Positions 55,082 through 63,227 of a stretch of 64,000 nucleotides of DNA are shown here, piece by piece. The notes beneath the pieces are model-generated. The model was not told where the DNA came from, did no database searches, and was given only the letters and a program-made list of their open reading frames with translations. Both the position numbers and the translations under genes were made by a program. Position 1 is the stretch's first letter. The number at the start of each line of letters is the position of its first letter. Source of the DNA: a virus. Location: the IMG/VR virus record IMGVR_UViG_3300023278_002686, positions 56,270-120,269 of that record. One strand, written 5' to 3'.

Positions 55082-55930
55082 ATGTTCAAAATTTTAAAAA
55101 AAATTACTAGTTTTTTTCAAAAAATAAAATTTAATAAAATAACAATCGAAGAAGAAAAGCCAATACCAAAACAAACGCCAATTCCAACACCTATTACTCT
55201 TAAACCTACTATTAAAAAAATTATTCCAGCACCACTTATTGTGACACCTACGCAGATACCTAAGCCAACACCAGTAGTGATTTCTAAATCTGAAAAAGAA
55301 ATTATAATTAATATATCTAAAGATGAAGATCATAGAAAACAAATGCTTAATAAATATGCTCCTTTAAGTTCATGTAATACGACTTCATTCGCGATGGCTT
55401 TAATAAATTCAGAAATAAAAGTTGATTGTCCAGAAGGAGTATTATTAGCAGACTATTTTACAGAATTTTTACGATCTCAAGAAGCATATGATTATCAAAA
55501 AAAATATCATTCTTGGAGTGTTGGAAAGTATAACCCACAAGAAGTTCATGCTGTGTTGTCTTGGGGAATCAACAAAGTAATTGGTCGAACAATAACTAAA
55601 TTCTATGATGGGATTGATACACGACAATTAGTTATGAAATTAATAGAAGGTAAATCGTCTGTAGTAAGTGGGAGTTTTAATGGCTTAGGTCATATCGTAT
55701 GTTTATCTGGTTTTATAACTACTCAAAAAAAAATACATAAAATTGTTTCTTATGAAGAAATTATTTTAGACAAAATCACTAATTTTATTATAGATGATCC
55801 ATTTGGAGATTATCATGATAAATATAAAAATCATTCAGCAGGAAATAACATTCATATGTCAAAAGCTGATTGGCTTAGAATGCTAAAGAAATTTAATAGT
55901 TGGAACAAAAGAGCTCATATACTACTCTAA
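55082..55930 (+). CDS. C39-like cysteine peptidase with Pro-rich linker (282 aa)
   Basis: N-terminal basic amphipathic helix (FKILKKITSFFQKIKF), then a long Pro/Thr/Ile linker (KPIPKQTPIPTPITLKPTI), then a papain-like domain. In it SSCNTTSFAMAL carries the catalytic Cys, GLGHIVCLSGF the His and IIDDPFGDYHDKY the Asp, as in Peptidase_C39_2 (PF13529). Possible roles are peptidoglycan peptide cleavage at lysis or a virion enzyme. Start by AGGAG. Confidence 0.7.
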   Translation: MFKILKKITSFFQKIKFNKITIEEEKPIPKQTPIPTPITLKPTIKKIIPAPLIVTPTQIPKPTPVVISKSEKEIIINISKDEDHRKQMLNKYAPLSSCNTTSFAMALINSEIKVDCPEGVLLADYFTEFLRSQEAYDYQKKYHSWSVGKYNPQEVHAVLSWGINKVIGRTITKFYDGIDTRQLVMKLIEGKSSVVSGSFNGLGHIVCLSGFITTQKKIHKIVSYEEIILDKITNFIIDDPFGDYHDKYKNHSAGNNIHMSKADWLRMLKKFNSWNKRAHILL

Positions 55931-55974
55931 AATTCATAAAAAATCAAAAAAAATACACTTTTTTTAAAAAAAAG

Positions 55975-56005
55975 AGTGTACTTCCTCTAGAAAATGGTGT
56001 ATAAT
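55975..56005 (+). promoter_or_regulatory. phage promoter AGTGTACTT-N16-TATAAT
   Basis: AGTGTACTT 55975-55983, 16 nt, TATAAT 56000-56005. An upstream TACACTTTTTTT / AAAAAAGAGTGTA inverted repeat covers it. Leader ends in CCTTGGAGGG. Confidence 0.65.
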
Positions 56006-56301
56006 TATAATATAAACAAATACCTTGGAGGGTTGTATATGAAAATAAGTGAAATGATTAAAAATCTAACAAAAATCAAAAAAGAACATGGAAATTTAAA
56101 TCTAGTATATTCTATAGATGATGAGGGGAATGAGTTCAAACAAATATGTTTTACTCCTACTATAGGACATTATGAAGATCGTGAATTTTGTCCTATTGAT
56201 AATAAAGAAGATCATGATAAAATAAATAGTTGTTGTGTAAATTAGTATAAGTGATTTAGATTATAATATAAACAAATACTTTGGAGGGTTGTATATGAAA
56301 A
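56004..56301 (+). repeat. duplicated 42-bp leader (56004-56045 and 56260-56301)
   Basis: Both copies read ATTATAATATAAACAAATAC, then C/T, then TTGGAGGGTTGTATATGAAAA, with a single difference. They include the -10 end, the ribosome site and the start codon of the 56039 and 56295 genes. The second copy lacks the AGTGTACTT box but keeps GATTATAATATAA. Confidence 0.85.
56039..56245 (+). CDS. small hypothetical protein (68 aa)
   Basis: Start ATG 56039 by GGAGGG; the longer frame is leader. ISEMIKNLTKIKKEHGNLNLVYSIDDEGNEFKQICF: helix then beta hairpin, the fold common to small phage early proteins. Unknown. Confidence 0.5.
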   Translation: MKISEMIKNLTKIKKEHGNLNLVYSIDDEGNEFKQICFTPTIGHYEDREFCPIDNKEDHDKINSCCVN

Positions 56302-56564
56302 AAAAGAGTTTATTCGATAGTCTTTACAAAGAAGATTCTAAAGAACAAGAAAAATTTGTAGAAAACTTAAAAAATAGTTTAGAAGATTATATCTCACAAA
56401 GTTGGAATGAAATAAATGAAGATTCTTCTAAAAAAGAAATTAAAATGTATAATCAAGATATCAAGGAATTTATTGCAGAATATACTCGTAATAATACTAA
56501 AGATTTAGATGAAAATATTATTAAAACGATGCAAAATAATTTTGCTAATAAATTCTTATATTAA
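56295..56564 (+). CDS. helical acidic protein (about 89 aa)
   Basis: KKKSLFDSLYKEDSKEQEKFVENLKNSLEDYISQSWNEINED and IKEFIAEYTRNNTKDL: helical throughout. Second of the duplicated-leader genes. Unknown. Confidence 0.45.
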   Translation: MKKKSLFDSLYKEDSKEQEKFVENLKNSLEDYISQSWNEINEDSSKKEIKMYNQDIKEFIAEYTRNNTKDLDENIIKTMQNNFANKFLY

Positions 56565-56577
56565 GGAAGGTTTTTTA

Positions 56578-56808
56578 ATGGAAAATCTTATAAAATTATC
56601 TAAATCTTATTTAGATAAAAATACTAAAAATATAGTAGAAGAAGATAATATTGATGGTATTATATTATATCAATATTTTGATATGATTGAGTGGTCTACT
56701 AAAAATGCTATTTATTATGAAGATGAATATTATATGATTGATTCTAAAATTTCATCTTATGAAGTATTTTATCTTTTTGTTAAAATACAAAAAATTATAG
56801 GAGTTTAA
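56578..56808 (+). CDS. small acidic protein (76 aa)
   Basis: ATG 56578 after AAGGAAGG. ENLIKLSKSYLDKNTKNIVEEDNIDGIILYQYFDMIEW: helix then hydrophobic strand. The frame extends upstream only through the previous gene. Unknown. Confidence 0.45.
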   Translation: MENLIKLSKSYLDKNTKNIVEEDNIDGIILYQYFDMIEWSTKNAIYYEDEYYMIDSKISSYEVFYLFVKIQKIIGV

Positions 56809-56809
56809 T

Positions 56810-57715
56810 ATGACTGATATTAAAATAAAACAAATAGGAAATCTTGAGTTTCAAAAAGATACTGAAGGAGAGTATAGATATAATTATCCTGCAATTGTCA
56901 AAGTAAAAACTAATGAAAAAGAACAACAAGTTACTATTAGAATAAATAGTGATAAAGAAATTTTAGTAGAGGCTGGTTGGATTCAACAATTAGTCGATCT
57001 TGGAATTAAACTTAATTTTGATGATATTAAAATTCAATATGAAAAAGATTTAAAAATAATTCTTGATTTAGAAGAACTAACTAGAATAGAACAACTTAAA
57101 ACACATTGGAATAATTCTTGGATTCATTTTGTAAAACCAAAAATCCAAGAATTAGATTCTGAAATAGAAGTTAATTTTAGTTGCAGCTTAGATCAGTATA
57201 TAAAAGCAAATTTTCCAAGTACACTTTATTTAAAATTAACATATAAAGGAATTAGTGAATCTCTTAACCACAGAGATTTTGGTAGTTCACGATTTTCTCA
57301 AAATTTTAAATATGAGATTGATGGTATTATTACTGATTATAAATCTCGTAAATATAAAAAACTTGAAACTGTTATTGCAAAATTTAAAGAATTAGTTTTA
57401 GAAGAAAAAGAAAGAATAGAGAAACAAGCTAAAGAAAAAGTTCGTAAGGAACATGAAAAAAATAAATTAGAGAAATTTGCTAAAAAACATGGATATTCAA
57501 GAGATTATGATTTTAGTAAATGGGGAAAACATCTTATTGAAAGAGAAAAGCAATCTTATTATAAAGATGTTTATTTACGTAAAATTACTGAAAAAAGAAT
57601 TATAGTTTCTTTTAGAAGTGAAAGTGGAACAACTTTTCAAGTTCCTATAACTGAATATGAAAATCTTGAAACTAAATTAAAAGACTTATTAACTTTTTTA
57701 GAAGAAGTAAAATAA
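56810..57715 (+). CDS. hypothetical protein with Lys/Glu helix (301 aa)
   Basis: Beta N-terminus (YNYPAIVKVKTNEKEQQVTIRINSDKEILVEAG), a central beta/alpha domain and a coiled coil (LVLEEKERIEKQAKEKVRKEHEKNKLEKFAKKHGYSRDYDF). Starts 1 nt after the previous stop. No family recognised. A hammerhead-like element follows its stop codon. Confidence 0.45.
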   Translation: MTDIKIKQIGNLEFQKDTEGEYRYNYPAIVKVKTNEKEQQVTIRINSDKEILVEAGWIQQLVDLGIKLNFDDIKIQYEKDLKIILDLEELTRIEQLKTHWNNSWIHFVKPKIQELDSEIEVNFSCSLDQYIKANFPSTLYLKLTYKGISESLNHRDFGSSRFSQNFKYEIDGIITDYKSRKYKKLETVIAKFKELVLEEKERIEKQAKEKVRKEHEKNKLEKFAKKHGYSRDYDFSKWGKHLIEREKQSYYKDVYLRKITEKRIIVSFRSESGTTFQVPITEYENLETKLKDLLTFLEEVK

Positions 57716-57718
57716 TTC

Positions 57719-57772
57719 GAAATAGGAGATTAATTTCTCCTATCTAATGCCTTTAGCAAGTATTACTGATGA
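57719..57772 (+). ncRNA. hammerhead-like RNA, stem II poor (candidate)
   Basis: GAAA (57719-57722) runs into an 8-bp stem III (57722-57729 with 57736-57743), closing pair A-T followed by C57744 as in a hammerhead cleavage site. Stem I TAATGC/GTATTA (57745-57750, 57760-57765) leads directly to CTGATGA (57766-57772). Only stem II is weak: C718 faces T773, then G-U, A-U, U-A. It lies between stop codon and ribosome site like the first hammerhead. Could be a decayed copy. Confidence 0.45.
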
Positions 57773-57787
57773 TGATAGCTAAAAGGA
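57750..57787 (+). promoter_or_regulatory. ribosome-site-pairing hairpin before the 57795 gene
   Basis: CCTTTAGC (57750-57757) can pair with GCTAAAAGG (57778-57786), covering part of the AAAAGGAG site. It competes with stem I of the hammerhead-like fold, so the two would be mutually exclusive. Confidence 0.4.
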
Positions 57788-57794
57788 GTTTAAT

Positions 57795-57968
57795 ATGAAA
57801 TATTTAAATATTCATGATTTAATTAAAATGGCAGATTTAGAATATAGTGATAAACTAGATCTTATAGTACGATTTCTTACAGAAATATCTTTTGATGAAA
57901 AAGACAATGACTGGCAATACTTAGCTAAACAAGTTTTACTTCTTAGATGTAAGAAAAGAAGTCAATAA
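57795..57968 (+). CDS. small helical protein (57 aa)
   Basis: MKYLNIHDLIKMADLEYSDKL...DNDWQYLAKQVLLLRCKKRSQ: compact helical protein with basic tail. AAAAGGAG site. Unknown. Confidence 0.45.
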   Translation: MKYLNIHDLIKMADLEYSDKLDLIVRFLTEISFDEKDNDWQYLAKQVLLLRCKKRSQ

Positions 57969-57969
57969 T

Positions 57970-58308
57970 ATGGATGAACATGTACAAGAATCTATTAATA
58001 GATTTAAAGAAGAAAAAGAAAAAAGATTAAAAATGTTAGAAAAAGGAATGGAATATAGAGAAAGCAGAGTATCTTCTAATAAAAAAGCTATTTTATCTCA
58101 TATAGACTCCTTACAAAAAGAAATGGCTAAGGAAAAAATAGATACTTCATATTTAAATTTTTTGACTGCTTGTCTTGAAGAACGTTTAAAAGATTATCAT
58201 TATAGTTTAATAGTTTTAAAAGATTTTAAAAAGTTTATAGATGAAACTAAACAATGGAAATATAGTCAAGCAGGTCAATGGTGGAACCGGTTTAATGTTA
58301 TTACATAA
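57970..58308 (+). CDS. coiled-coil protein (112 aa)
   Basis: One nt after the previous stop. VQESINRFKEEKEKRLKMLEKGMEYRESRV and IDSLQKEMAKEKIDTSYLNFLTACLEERLKDYHYSL are heptad-patterned helices. Unknown. Confidence 0.45.
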   Translation: MDEHVQESINRFKEEKEKRLKMLEKGMEYRESRVSSNKKAILSHIDSLQKEMAKEKIDTSYLNFLTACLEERLKDYHYSLIVLKDFKKFIDETKQWKYSQAGQWWNRFNVIT

Positions 58309-58328
58309 AAATACGAAGGAGTTTAAAA

Positions 58329-58538
58329 ATGCATATAAATATAAAAGGATGTTCTACCTGTAAGCCAGGAGAAGAGAAATATGAAAATTTTTATTCAGAA
58401 ATTTCTAAAAAAGATTTAATTCAATATGATTATCGAACTTCAGATGGAAAACTATTTTCTTGTATTGGTATTTCTTTAGAACGTTGTAGAGATAAAAAAG
58501 ATAAATGGGTTAAGTTTAATAATTTATCATTTAGATAA
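58329..58538 (+). CDS. small Cys-containing protein (69 aa)
   Basis: MHINIKGCSTCKPGEEKYENFYSEISKKDLIQYDYRTSDGKLFSCIG: one CxxC and a later Cys, beta-type body with terminal LSFR. AAGGAG site. Unknown. Confidence 0.45.
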   Translation: MHINIKGCSTCKPGEEKYENFYSEISKKDLIQYDYRTSDGKLFSCIGISLERCRDKKDKWVKFNNLSFR

Positions 58539-58540
58539 GA

Positions 58541-58555
58541 ACTATATATATAGGA
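58541..58555 (+). promoter_or_regulatory. TATA-like late-promoter motif
   Basis: ACTATATATATAGGAG before the 58563 gene: the motif runs directly into the ribosome site. Confidence 0.35.
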
Positions 58556-58562
58556 GATATAA

Positions 58563-58754
58563 ATGAAAATATTACAAGAACAACAACCTGTTGGTTATAG
58601 AGTTGAACAAGCTTTAAATGATACTAAAATTTATGCCTTAATAGATCTTGCTAAAGAACTTAAATTAGATATCTCTAGAGAATCTAATCAGATTTTGAAA
58701 GCATTAGATACTATACAAGATAAGTTCAGTAAAAAATTAAATATTAAGTTCTAA
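58563..58754 (+). CDS. small protein, MKILQE leader (63 aa)
   Basis: Leader MKILQEQQPV as in the virion-region class, far from the other members but preceded by the same TATA motif. Body helical (RVEQALNDTKIYALIDLAKELKLDISRES). It overlaps the end of the - strand radical SAM gene by 4 nt. Confidence 0.5.
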   Translation: MKILQEQQPVGYRVEQALNDTKIYALIDLAKELKLDISRESNQILKALDTIQDKFSKKLNIKF

Positions 58755-59716
58755 ATAATTAGGTAATTACAATCTAATATTCCACACCATTTTCTACAAT
58801 TTTTCATTTTTCTTCGAAGTACATTGCTGAAATGAGATTTTTTATAGAGAGTTAATAAAGAATCTTTTTTTATGTTTCCAATATTATTCTGAGGAATAAT
58901 AGTATTAATAAAATAACAATTTTCTATTTTTCCATGATGAAGAATTATTATATTATTGTCACAACCATGACATTCTCTATTTAATTTAAAATTTTCTTGA
59001 TGAAGTATATAATTTAATTGTTCTTCAAGAATATATATAGGAGTCCTCATAAAAGGGTATGACTTATAATTATCTATTATATATTGAACTACTTTTTGAA
59101 GTTCTTGTTTATTTTCAAACTTTGCATCAGGCAAATCAAAATCTTTTATATCTAATCCCTCATTTTGAATTATATTATATGTAAATCCATTTATATTTAG
59201 ATTTTGTAAATAATTCATCATATCTATAAAATGATTTTTATTAAAATCAGCTAGTATCGAGTTCACAAATATTTGCATATTAAGATTCTTCTCTTGAATA
59301 AAAGAAATCATATTTAAAATATGCTTTAAACTACCAGGAACACCTCTAGTATTATCATGGATTTTTTCTATATGACTATTCATAGAAAATCTCATAATAG
59401 AAAGACCTGCTTCTTCAAGTTCAAGAACTCTTTTTTTAGATAAAGCTGCTCCATTTGTATGTATAATAGATATTAGATTTTGGTTTTTACATTCCTTTAC
59501 TATATCTAATACTATATCATATTTTAATAAAGGTTCTCCTCCTGATATTTTTACATAAGCTTTTTCATTTCTTCGTAATTCAGCAAATTCTCTTACAGCT
59601 TTTGTCCAGTATTTTGAGTCAAGATTACAAATATCTTTTCTTTTCCATAAATTACAAGTAATACACTTTGAATTACATTCTTCAGTTAAATTTAAAAATA
59701 ATGCATTTGGGTTCAT
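58751..59716 (-). CDS. radical SAM protein with SPASM-like C-terminus (321 aa)
   Basis: N-terminal FLNLTEECNSKCITCNLW holds the CxxxCxxC cluster motif for the 4Fe-4S/SAM site, and KISGGEPLL the SAM-binding GGE. The C-terminal cysteines (CHGCDNN...CYFIN...CRKWCGILDCNY) resemble a SPASM/twitch auxiliary cluster. It generates a 5'-deoxyadenosyl radical for peptide or sugar modification. Close relative of the next gene; the pair likely arose by duplication. Confidence 0.82.
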   Translation of the reverse strand: MNPNALFLNLTEECNSKCITCNLWKRKDICNLDSKYWTKAVREFAELRRNEKAYVKISGGEPLLKYDIVLDIVKECKNQNLISIIHTNGAALSKKRVLELEEAGLSIMRFSMNSHIEKIHDNTRGVPGSLKHILNMISFIQEKNLNMQIFVNSILADFNKNHFIDMMNYLQNLNINGFTYNIIQNEGLDIKDFDLPDAKFENKQELQKVVQYIIDNYKSYPFMRTPIYILEEQLNYILHQENFKLNRECHGCDNNIIILHHGKIENCYFINTIIPQNNIGNIKKDSLLTLYKKSHFSNVLRRKMKNCRKWCGILDCNYLII

Positions 59717-59724
59717 AAATTTTC

Positions 59725-60594
59725 CTAGTAGTTACAATTATTTAAAGCACAATATTCATAACATTTTTTTGTTTCTTCTAAAAATTTTTGAGTTATTTTT
59801 TTATTCATAATTTCTTCAAAAGATTCTTGTTTTATATTTCCTAAAACATAATTAAATCGTTTTTCACATATAGATAAATTTCCATTTAAATCTAAAGTTA
59901 TTCTAGTATTACTAATCTTACATGGACTATTTATCTGTCTGTTATCTATTAGTCTATAATAGTCTTCTAAATTAGAAGATCTTATTTTAGGATCTTTAAT
60001 TATATCAGATAATATATCTTTTATTTTTGGATTGAATGACTGTATATATTTTCCATATTCTAAATTAAATCCAATTTCTGTAATAGGTAATTTTTTAAGA
60101 AATTCTATAAAATCTAAATAATGATCAAAATTCCAATTACTTAATATTGTATTCACACACACTTTACATTGATTATTAATAAGTTTAATCATGTTGACTA
60201 TATGATCATAAGAGCCTTCTACACCTCTACTTCTATTATGTATATACGGTATATGACTATTAAGAGAAAAGTTAATCTGTGTGATACCTGTAGCAAGAAA
60301 TTCATTAATATTAGACTGATTTAATTGACTTCCATTAGTTACGATAACTGTGTGTGATTTATTAGCTAAAGTAATTAATTCATAAATATTAGGATATAAT
60401 AATGGTTCCCCTATACCAACGAAATTAATAGAACCTTTTGAATTTAATTGTTTATATTCTTTAAAAACTTTATCATACGTTTCTAAAGAAATACTTGAAT
60501 GTTTTGGATTTAGATTTTTCCAATTTTGACAAGTAATACATTTAAAATTACATTTTTTAGTTACAAGTATATTAAAATTTTTAGGAATAATCAT
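59725..60594 (-). CDS. radical SAM protein with SPASM-like C-terminus (289 aa)
   Basis: NILVTKKCNFKCITCQNW carries CxxxCxxC; FVGIGEPLLYPN is the GGEP-like SAM loop (G-I-G-E-P). C-terminal CKISN...LSICEKRF...CYEYCALNNCNY supplies the twitch/SPASM cysteines. No obvious precursor peptide gene is adjacent, though the small - strand genes could be searched. Eight nt separate it from its paralog. Confidence 0.82.
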   Translation of the reverse strand: MIIPKNFNILVTKKCNFKCITCQNWKNLNPKHSSISLETYDKVFKEYKQLNSKGSINFVGIGEPLLYPNIYELITLANKSHTVIVTNGSQLNQSNINEFLATGITQINFSLNSHIPYIHNRSRGVEGSYDHIVNMIKLINNQCKVCVNTILSNWNFDHYLDFIEFLKKLPITEIGFNLEYGKYIQSFNPKIKDILSDIIKDPKIRSSNLEDYYRLIDNRQINSPCKISNTRITLDLNGNLSICEKRFNYVLGNIKQESFEEIMNKKITQKFLEETKKCYEYCALNNCNY

Positions 60595-60597
60595 ATA

Positions 60598-61152
60598 CTA
60601 ATAGTCGTAATTATATAGATCTAAATCGGTTTTCCAAAGTTCTCTTAATTTTTTAACCATAAGAGGAGTATAATATAATCTATAATCTTTTATTCTATTT
60701 TTTGTAGCTGTATATTCAAAGTCAAGTAAAATTCTGTTTCTAGGTATTGTACTTAGATGTTTTATACGTTTCCATGTTGTAGTTAAATCTTCAAATCTAC
60801 CTATGTAATCTAAATCTTCATTTATCCAATAGGATATTGGTAATGTATTAATATTTTGCTGTATATCGTGTGTAACATAATTAAAAAAATCTTTATTAGT
60901 TTTATTTTTATTTTCTTTTTTAAAGAAATAATTAGAAACTAATCTATCAAAAGGATTTCTAATAATACTAAACTTGAAAAATTTATCCCAAAATGGTTGA
61001 ATTAGAGGATATTCTTTATAGTATTTAGCTGGCTTATGTTGTAAGTTTGGAAATTGTTTAAACCAATTTGATTTATCTATCGAATATACTATTGATGATC
61101 CTGCTGTCTTAGGTATATGAATGAAAATTAATTCATATTTAAAACTTATCAT
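60598..61152 (-). CDS. sulfotransferase-family protein (184 aa)
   Basis: IFIHIPKTAGSSIVYSID is the PAPS 5'-phosphosulfate loop and FSIIRNPFDRLVSNYFF the 3'-phosphate motif of the Sulfotransfer_2 family (PF03567). Compact at 184 aa. It would sulfate a glycan or Tyr. Lies between a GT2 enzyme and the radical SAM pair, so probably part of one decoration pathway. Confidence 0.8.
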   Translation of the reverse strand: MISFKYELIFIHIPKTAGSSIVYSIDKSNWFKQFPNLQHKPAKYYKEYPLIQPFWDKFFKFSIIRNPFDRLVSNYFFKKENKNKTNKDFFNYVTHDIQQNINTLPISYWINEDLDYIGRFEDLTTTWKRIKHLSTIPRNRILLDFEYTATKNRIKDYRLYYTPLMVKKLRELWKTDLDLYNYDY

Positions 61153-62165
61153 TCAAATAATTCCCTAGGAAATTTAGTATTATATTTATTTACGATGTAC
61201 ATAATTTTTTCAGTAAGAATTTTATTATTTTGAAGATCTGCCTTTATTTTTTTCCAAGTGTGAGAGTTCATATCAAATCTATGAAAATCATCAGCCATTC
61301 TTCTAAAGGAAGATATCCATCTAAAATGATATACCCAAATATCTTTTGCTTTCTGCTCAGAGCATCCTCTATAAAAATTAGCATTCTCTTTTGTTACCCA
61401 GTTATTAAATACTTTATTAGCTGGAATAATATATGTAGGTATCTTATTTTCTTCTAATTGTAAACAAAAATTTGAACCAGTTTCTAAAGTAGCATTTCTA
61501 AATATTAATCGTATAAACTCTTTATCAGATAAATTATCAAAATATAGATTGTATGCTTTTACTTCTTCTAAGTCTATAATAGCATGGAAGAAATGTAATC
61601 TTGACATAAACTCTTTATTAGTTCTTTCATTATATGTATACATTCCTCTATATTTACCAAAGAATTTCTTTCTCATTTTTTCAGTAAAATATGTAGCAAA
61701 ATAATTCCATCCATAGTTATATTTCTCAAATGGAGCAATTACTTTAAAACCTTTTTGTATATATGATTCATATTCCTCCATAAATCCAGGATTCATAAAA
61801 ATAATATCACCATCATTAATCATAAGATATTGAGTAGTTATTTGTTCAAAGATTTCTTTTATTATAGCACTATTTCTATAAGATGCATTAATAGAATATC
61901 CTTGACTTTTTTCCATAGAGTCTATTATGTTATCATATTTTTTAAAGTCTGATAAATAATTATCTTTAGACCAAGTTATTACTTTGAAACCTTCTTTCTT
62001 ACACCAATTAACTGTGTCATCGGTAGATTTATCATCAAAAATAACTATAGATTGTTTAAATTGAGGATACATATCTAAAAAGGAATATACTGCTAATTGA
62101 ATATATTCAAGGATATTATATCCAGTAAACACTATAGATATATTTTCCGGTTTAAGATGTTTCAT
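61149..62165 (-). CDS. GT2-family glycosyltransferase (338 aa)
   Basis: ISIVFTGYNILEYIQLAVYSFL, then QSIVIFDDKSTDDTVNWCKKEG: GT-A fold with the D-D-x-S-x-D-x-T donor motif. MINDGDIIFMNPGFMEEY is the DxD-like metal site. The start overlaps the stop of 62152-62625 by 14 nt. Substrate unknown. Confidence 0.78.
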   Translation of the reverse strand: MKHLKPENISIVFTGYNILEYIQLAVYSFLDMYPQFKQSIVIFDDKSTDDTVNWCKKEGFKVITWSKDNYLSDFKKYDNIIDSMEKSQGYSINASYRNSAIIKEIFEQITTQYLMINDGDIIFMNPGFMEEYESYIQKGFKVIAPFEKYNYGWNYFATYFTEKMRKKFFGKYRGMYTYNERTNKEFMSRLHFFHAIIDLEEVKAYNLYFDNLSDKEFIRLIFRNATLETGSNFCLQLEENKIPTYIIPANKVFNNWVTKENANFYRGCSEQKAKDIWVYHFRWISSFRRMADDFHRFDMNSHTWKKIKADLQNNKILTEKIMYIVNKYNTKFPRELFE

Positions 62166-62625
62166 TATATATTCTTTCCAATTCTGTTAAAACAGGATTT
62201 AATAATTCATCTTTATTTTCATAAACATCTTCAATATATTCATTTGCACTAATAATTTCAGGTTTATTTTTTATTTGAGAATATAACCATTCAAATATTT
62301 GAACATCATTATCAAAATCCCAAGGATTAAGAATGTTATCAATGTTTATAGAATGAATCAAAATAGGTAATATCTGTAATTGTTTTTCAAAATAATTAAT
62401 TTGAAGATATTCAAACACATTATCATTAATTTTATCTGGATTTAAAATAACCCATTCTTTTAACCAATCTGCAACTTTCTTTTCAAATGCAGCTTCTTTA
62501 TTATAATAATATTCTATAAAACAAACCCAGTGTTTATTTTTTAATGAATATTCAAATTTTCCTATTCGAGCATATAATTTTATATTTTTTCCATATTGAC
62601 AATCTTTTTTTATAATTAATGCCAT
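62152..62625 (-). CDS. hypothetical protein (157 aa)
   Basis: IIKKDCQYGKNIKLYARIGKFEYSLKNKHWVCFIEYYYNKEAAFEKKVADW and acidic C-terminus (YIEDVYENKDELLNPVLTELERI). The upper half looks like a beta domain used in small phage tail proteins. The start touches the stop of 62625-63206. Unknown. Confidence 0.45.
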   Translation of the reverse strand: MALIIKKDCQYGKNIKLYARIGKFEYSLKNKHWVCFIEYYYNKEAAFEKKVADWLKEWVILNPDKINDNVFEYLQINYFEKQLQILPILIHSINIDNILNPWDFDNDVQIFEWLYSQIKNKPEIISANEYIEDVYENKDELLNPVLTELERIYNETS

Positions 62626-63206
62626 TAATTTTCTCCTATTTTATTAAGATGCGAATCTCTCGTACCATCTTTTATATCTTTAATATCTTTTTTTATTCTT
62701 TTAGTAATTCTAAATATAAATTCTTCTTCAGTTTCTATATCATCAATCATATCATCTATATGGTTAGCACCTAAAAAACCACCAAGTTCTTTACATCTAT
62801 TATAAAATAAAATATAAATTTCTTCTATTGTTTTTCCTTTTAATGTAAAAGGACAATTATTTTTAGTAAAAATATGTTTTGACAAAGATATTTTTTGATT
62901 CCAAACAGGTGCTGATGTTGTATCTTCATTTATATACGCTCCCCAAATATTATTGAAATAAGCTAATTCATCTTTATTTTCTGAATCATATACATTCTTT
63001 ATTTTATTTTCTTTAATTAATTCGTGTAACTTTATACAATCTCTTGCTTCTTTATTTACATAAAGTTTTAAAGTTACTTCCCAATAGTAGTTTTGTTCTA
63101 TATTCTTATTAGATATTTCATTTACACACACCATATGTATATCGCTTATTCTAAAATAATTCTCCATATTAGAACTATAAAATTTTCTTTTTACTTTTAA
63201 TCCCAT
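62625..63206 (-). CDS. hypothetical protein (193 aa)
   Basis: Beta-rich N-terminus (LKVKRKFYSSNMENYFRISDIHMVCVNEISNK...YWEVTLKLYVNKEARD) similar in pattern (strand, N-K-E-A) to the 62152 product, so the two may be distant paralogs. Ends in a basic-acidic helix. Possibly linked to the glycine-rich fibre gene upstream. Confidence 0.45.
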   Translation of the reverse strand: MGLKVKRKFYSSNMENYFRISDIHMVCVNEISNKNIEQNYYWEVTLKLYVNKEARDCIKLHELIKENKIKNVYDSENKDELAYFNNIWGAYINEDTTSAPVWNQKISLSKHIFTKNNCPFTLKGKTIEEIYILFYNRCKELGGFLGANHIDDMIDDIETEEEFIFRITKRIKKDIKDIKDGTRDSHLNKIGEN

Positions 63207-63227
63207 GATAATTCCTTATATATATAG

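Noticed and set aside
55094-55342. - strand frame opposite the Pro-rich linker of the peptidase
   Set aside because: Aromatic/Trp-rich mirror of Pro/Thr/Lys codons; no start signals.
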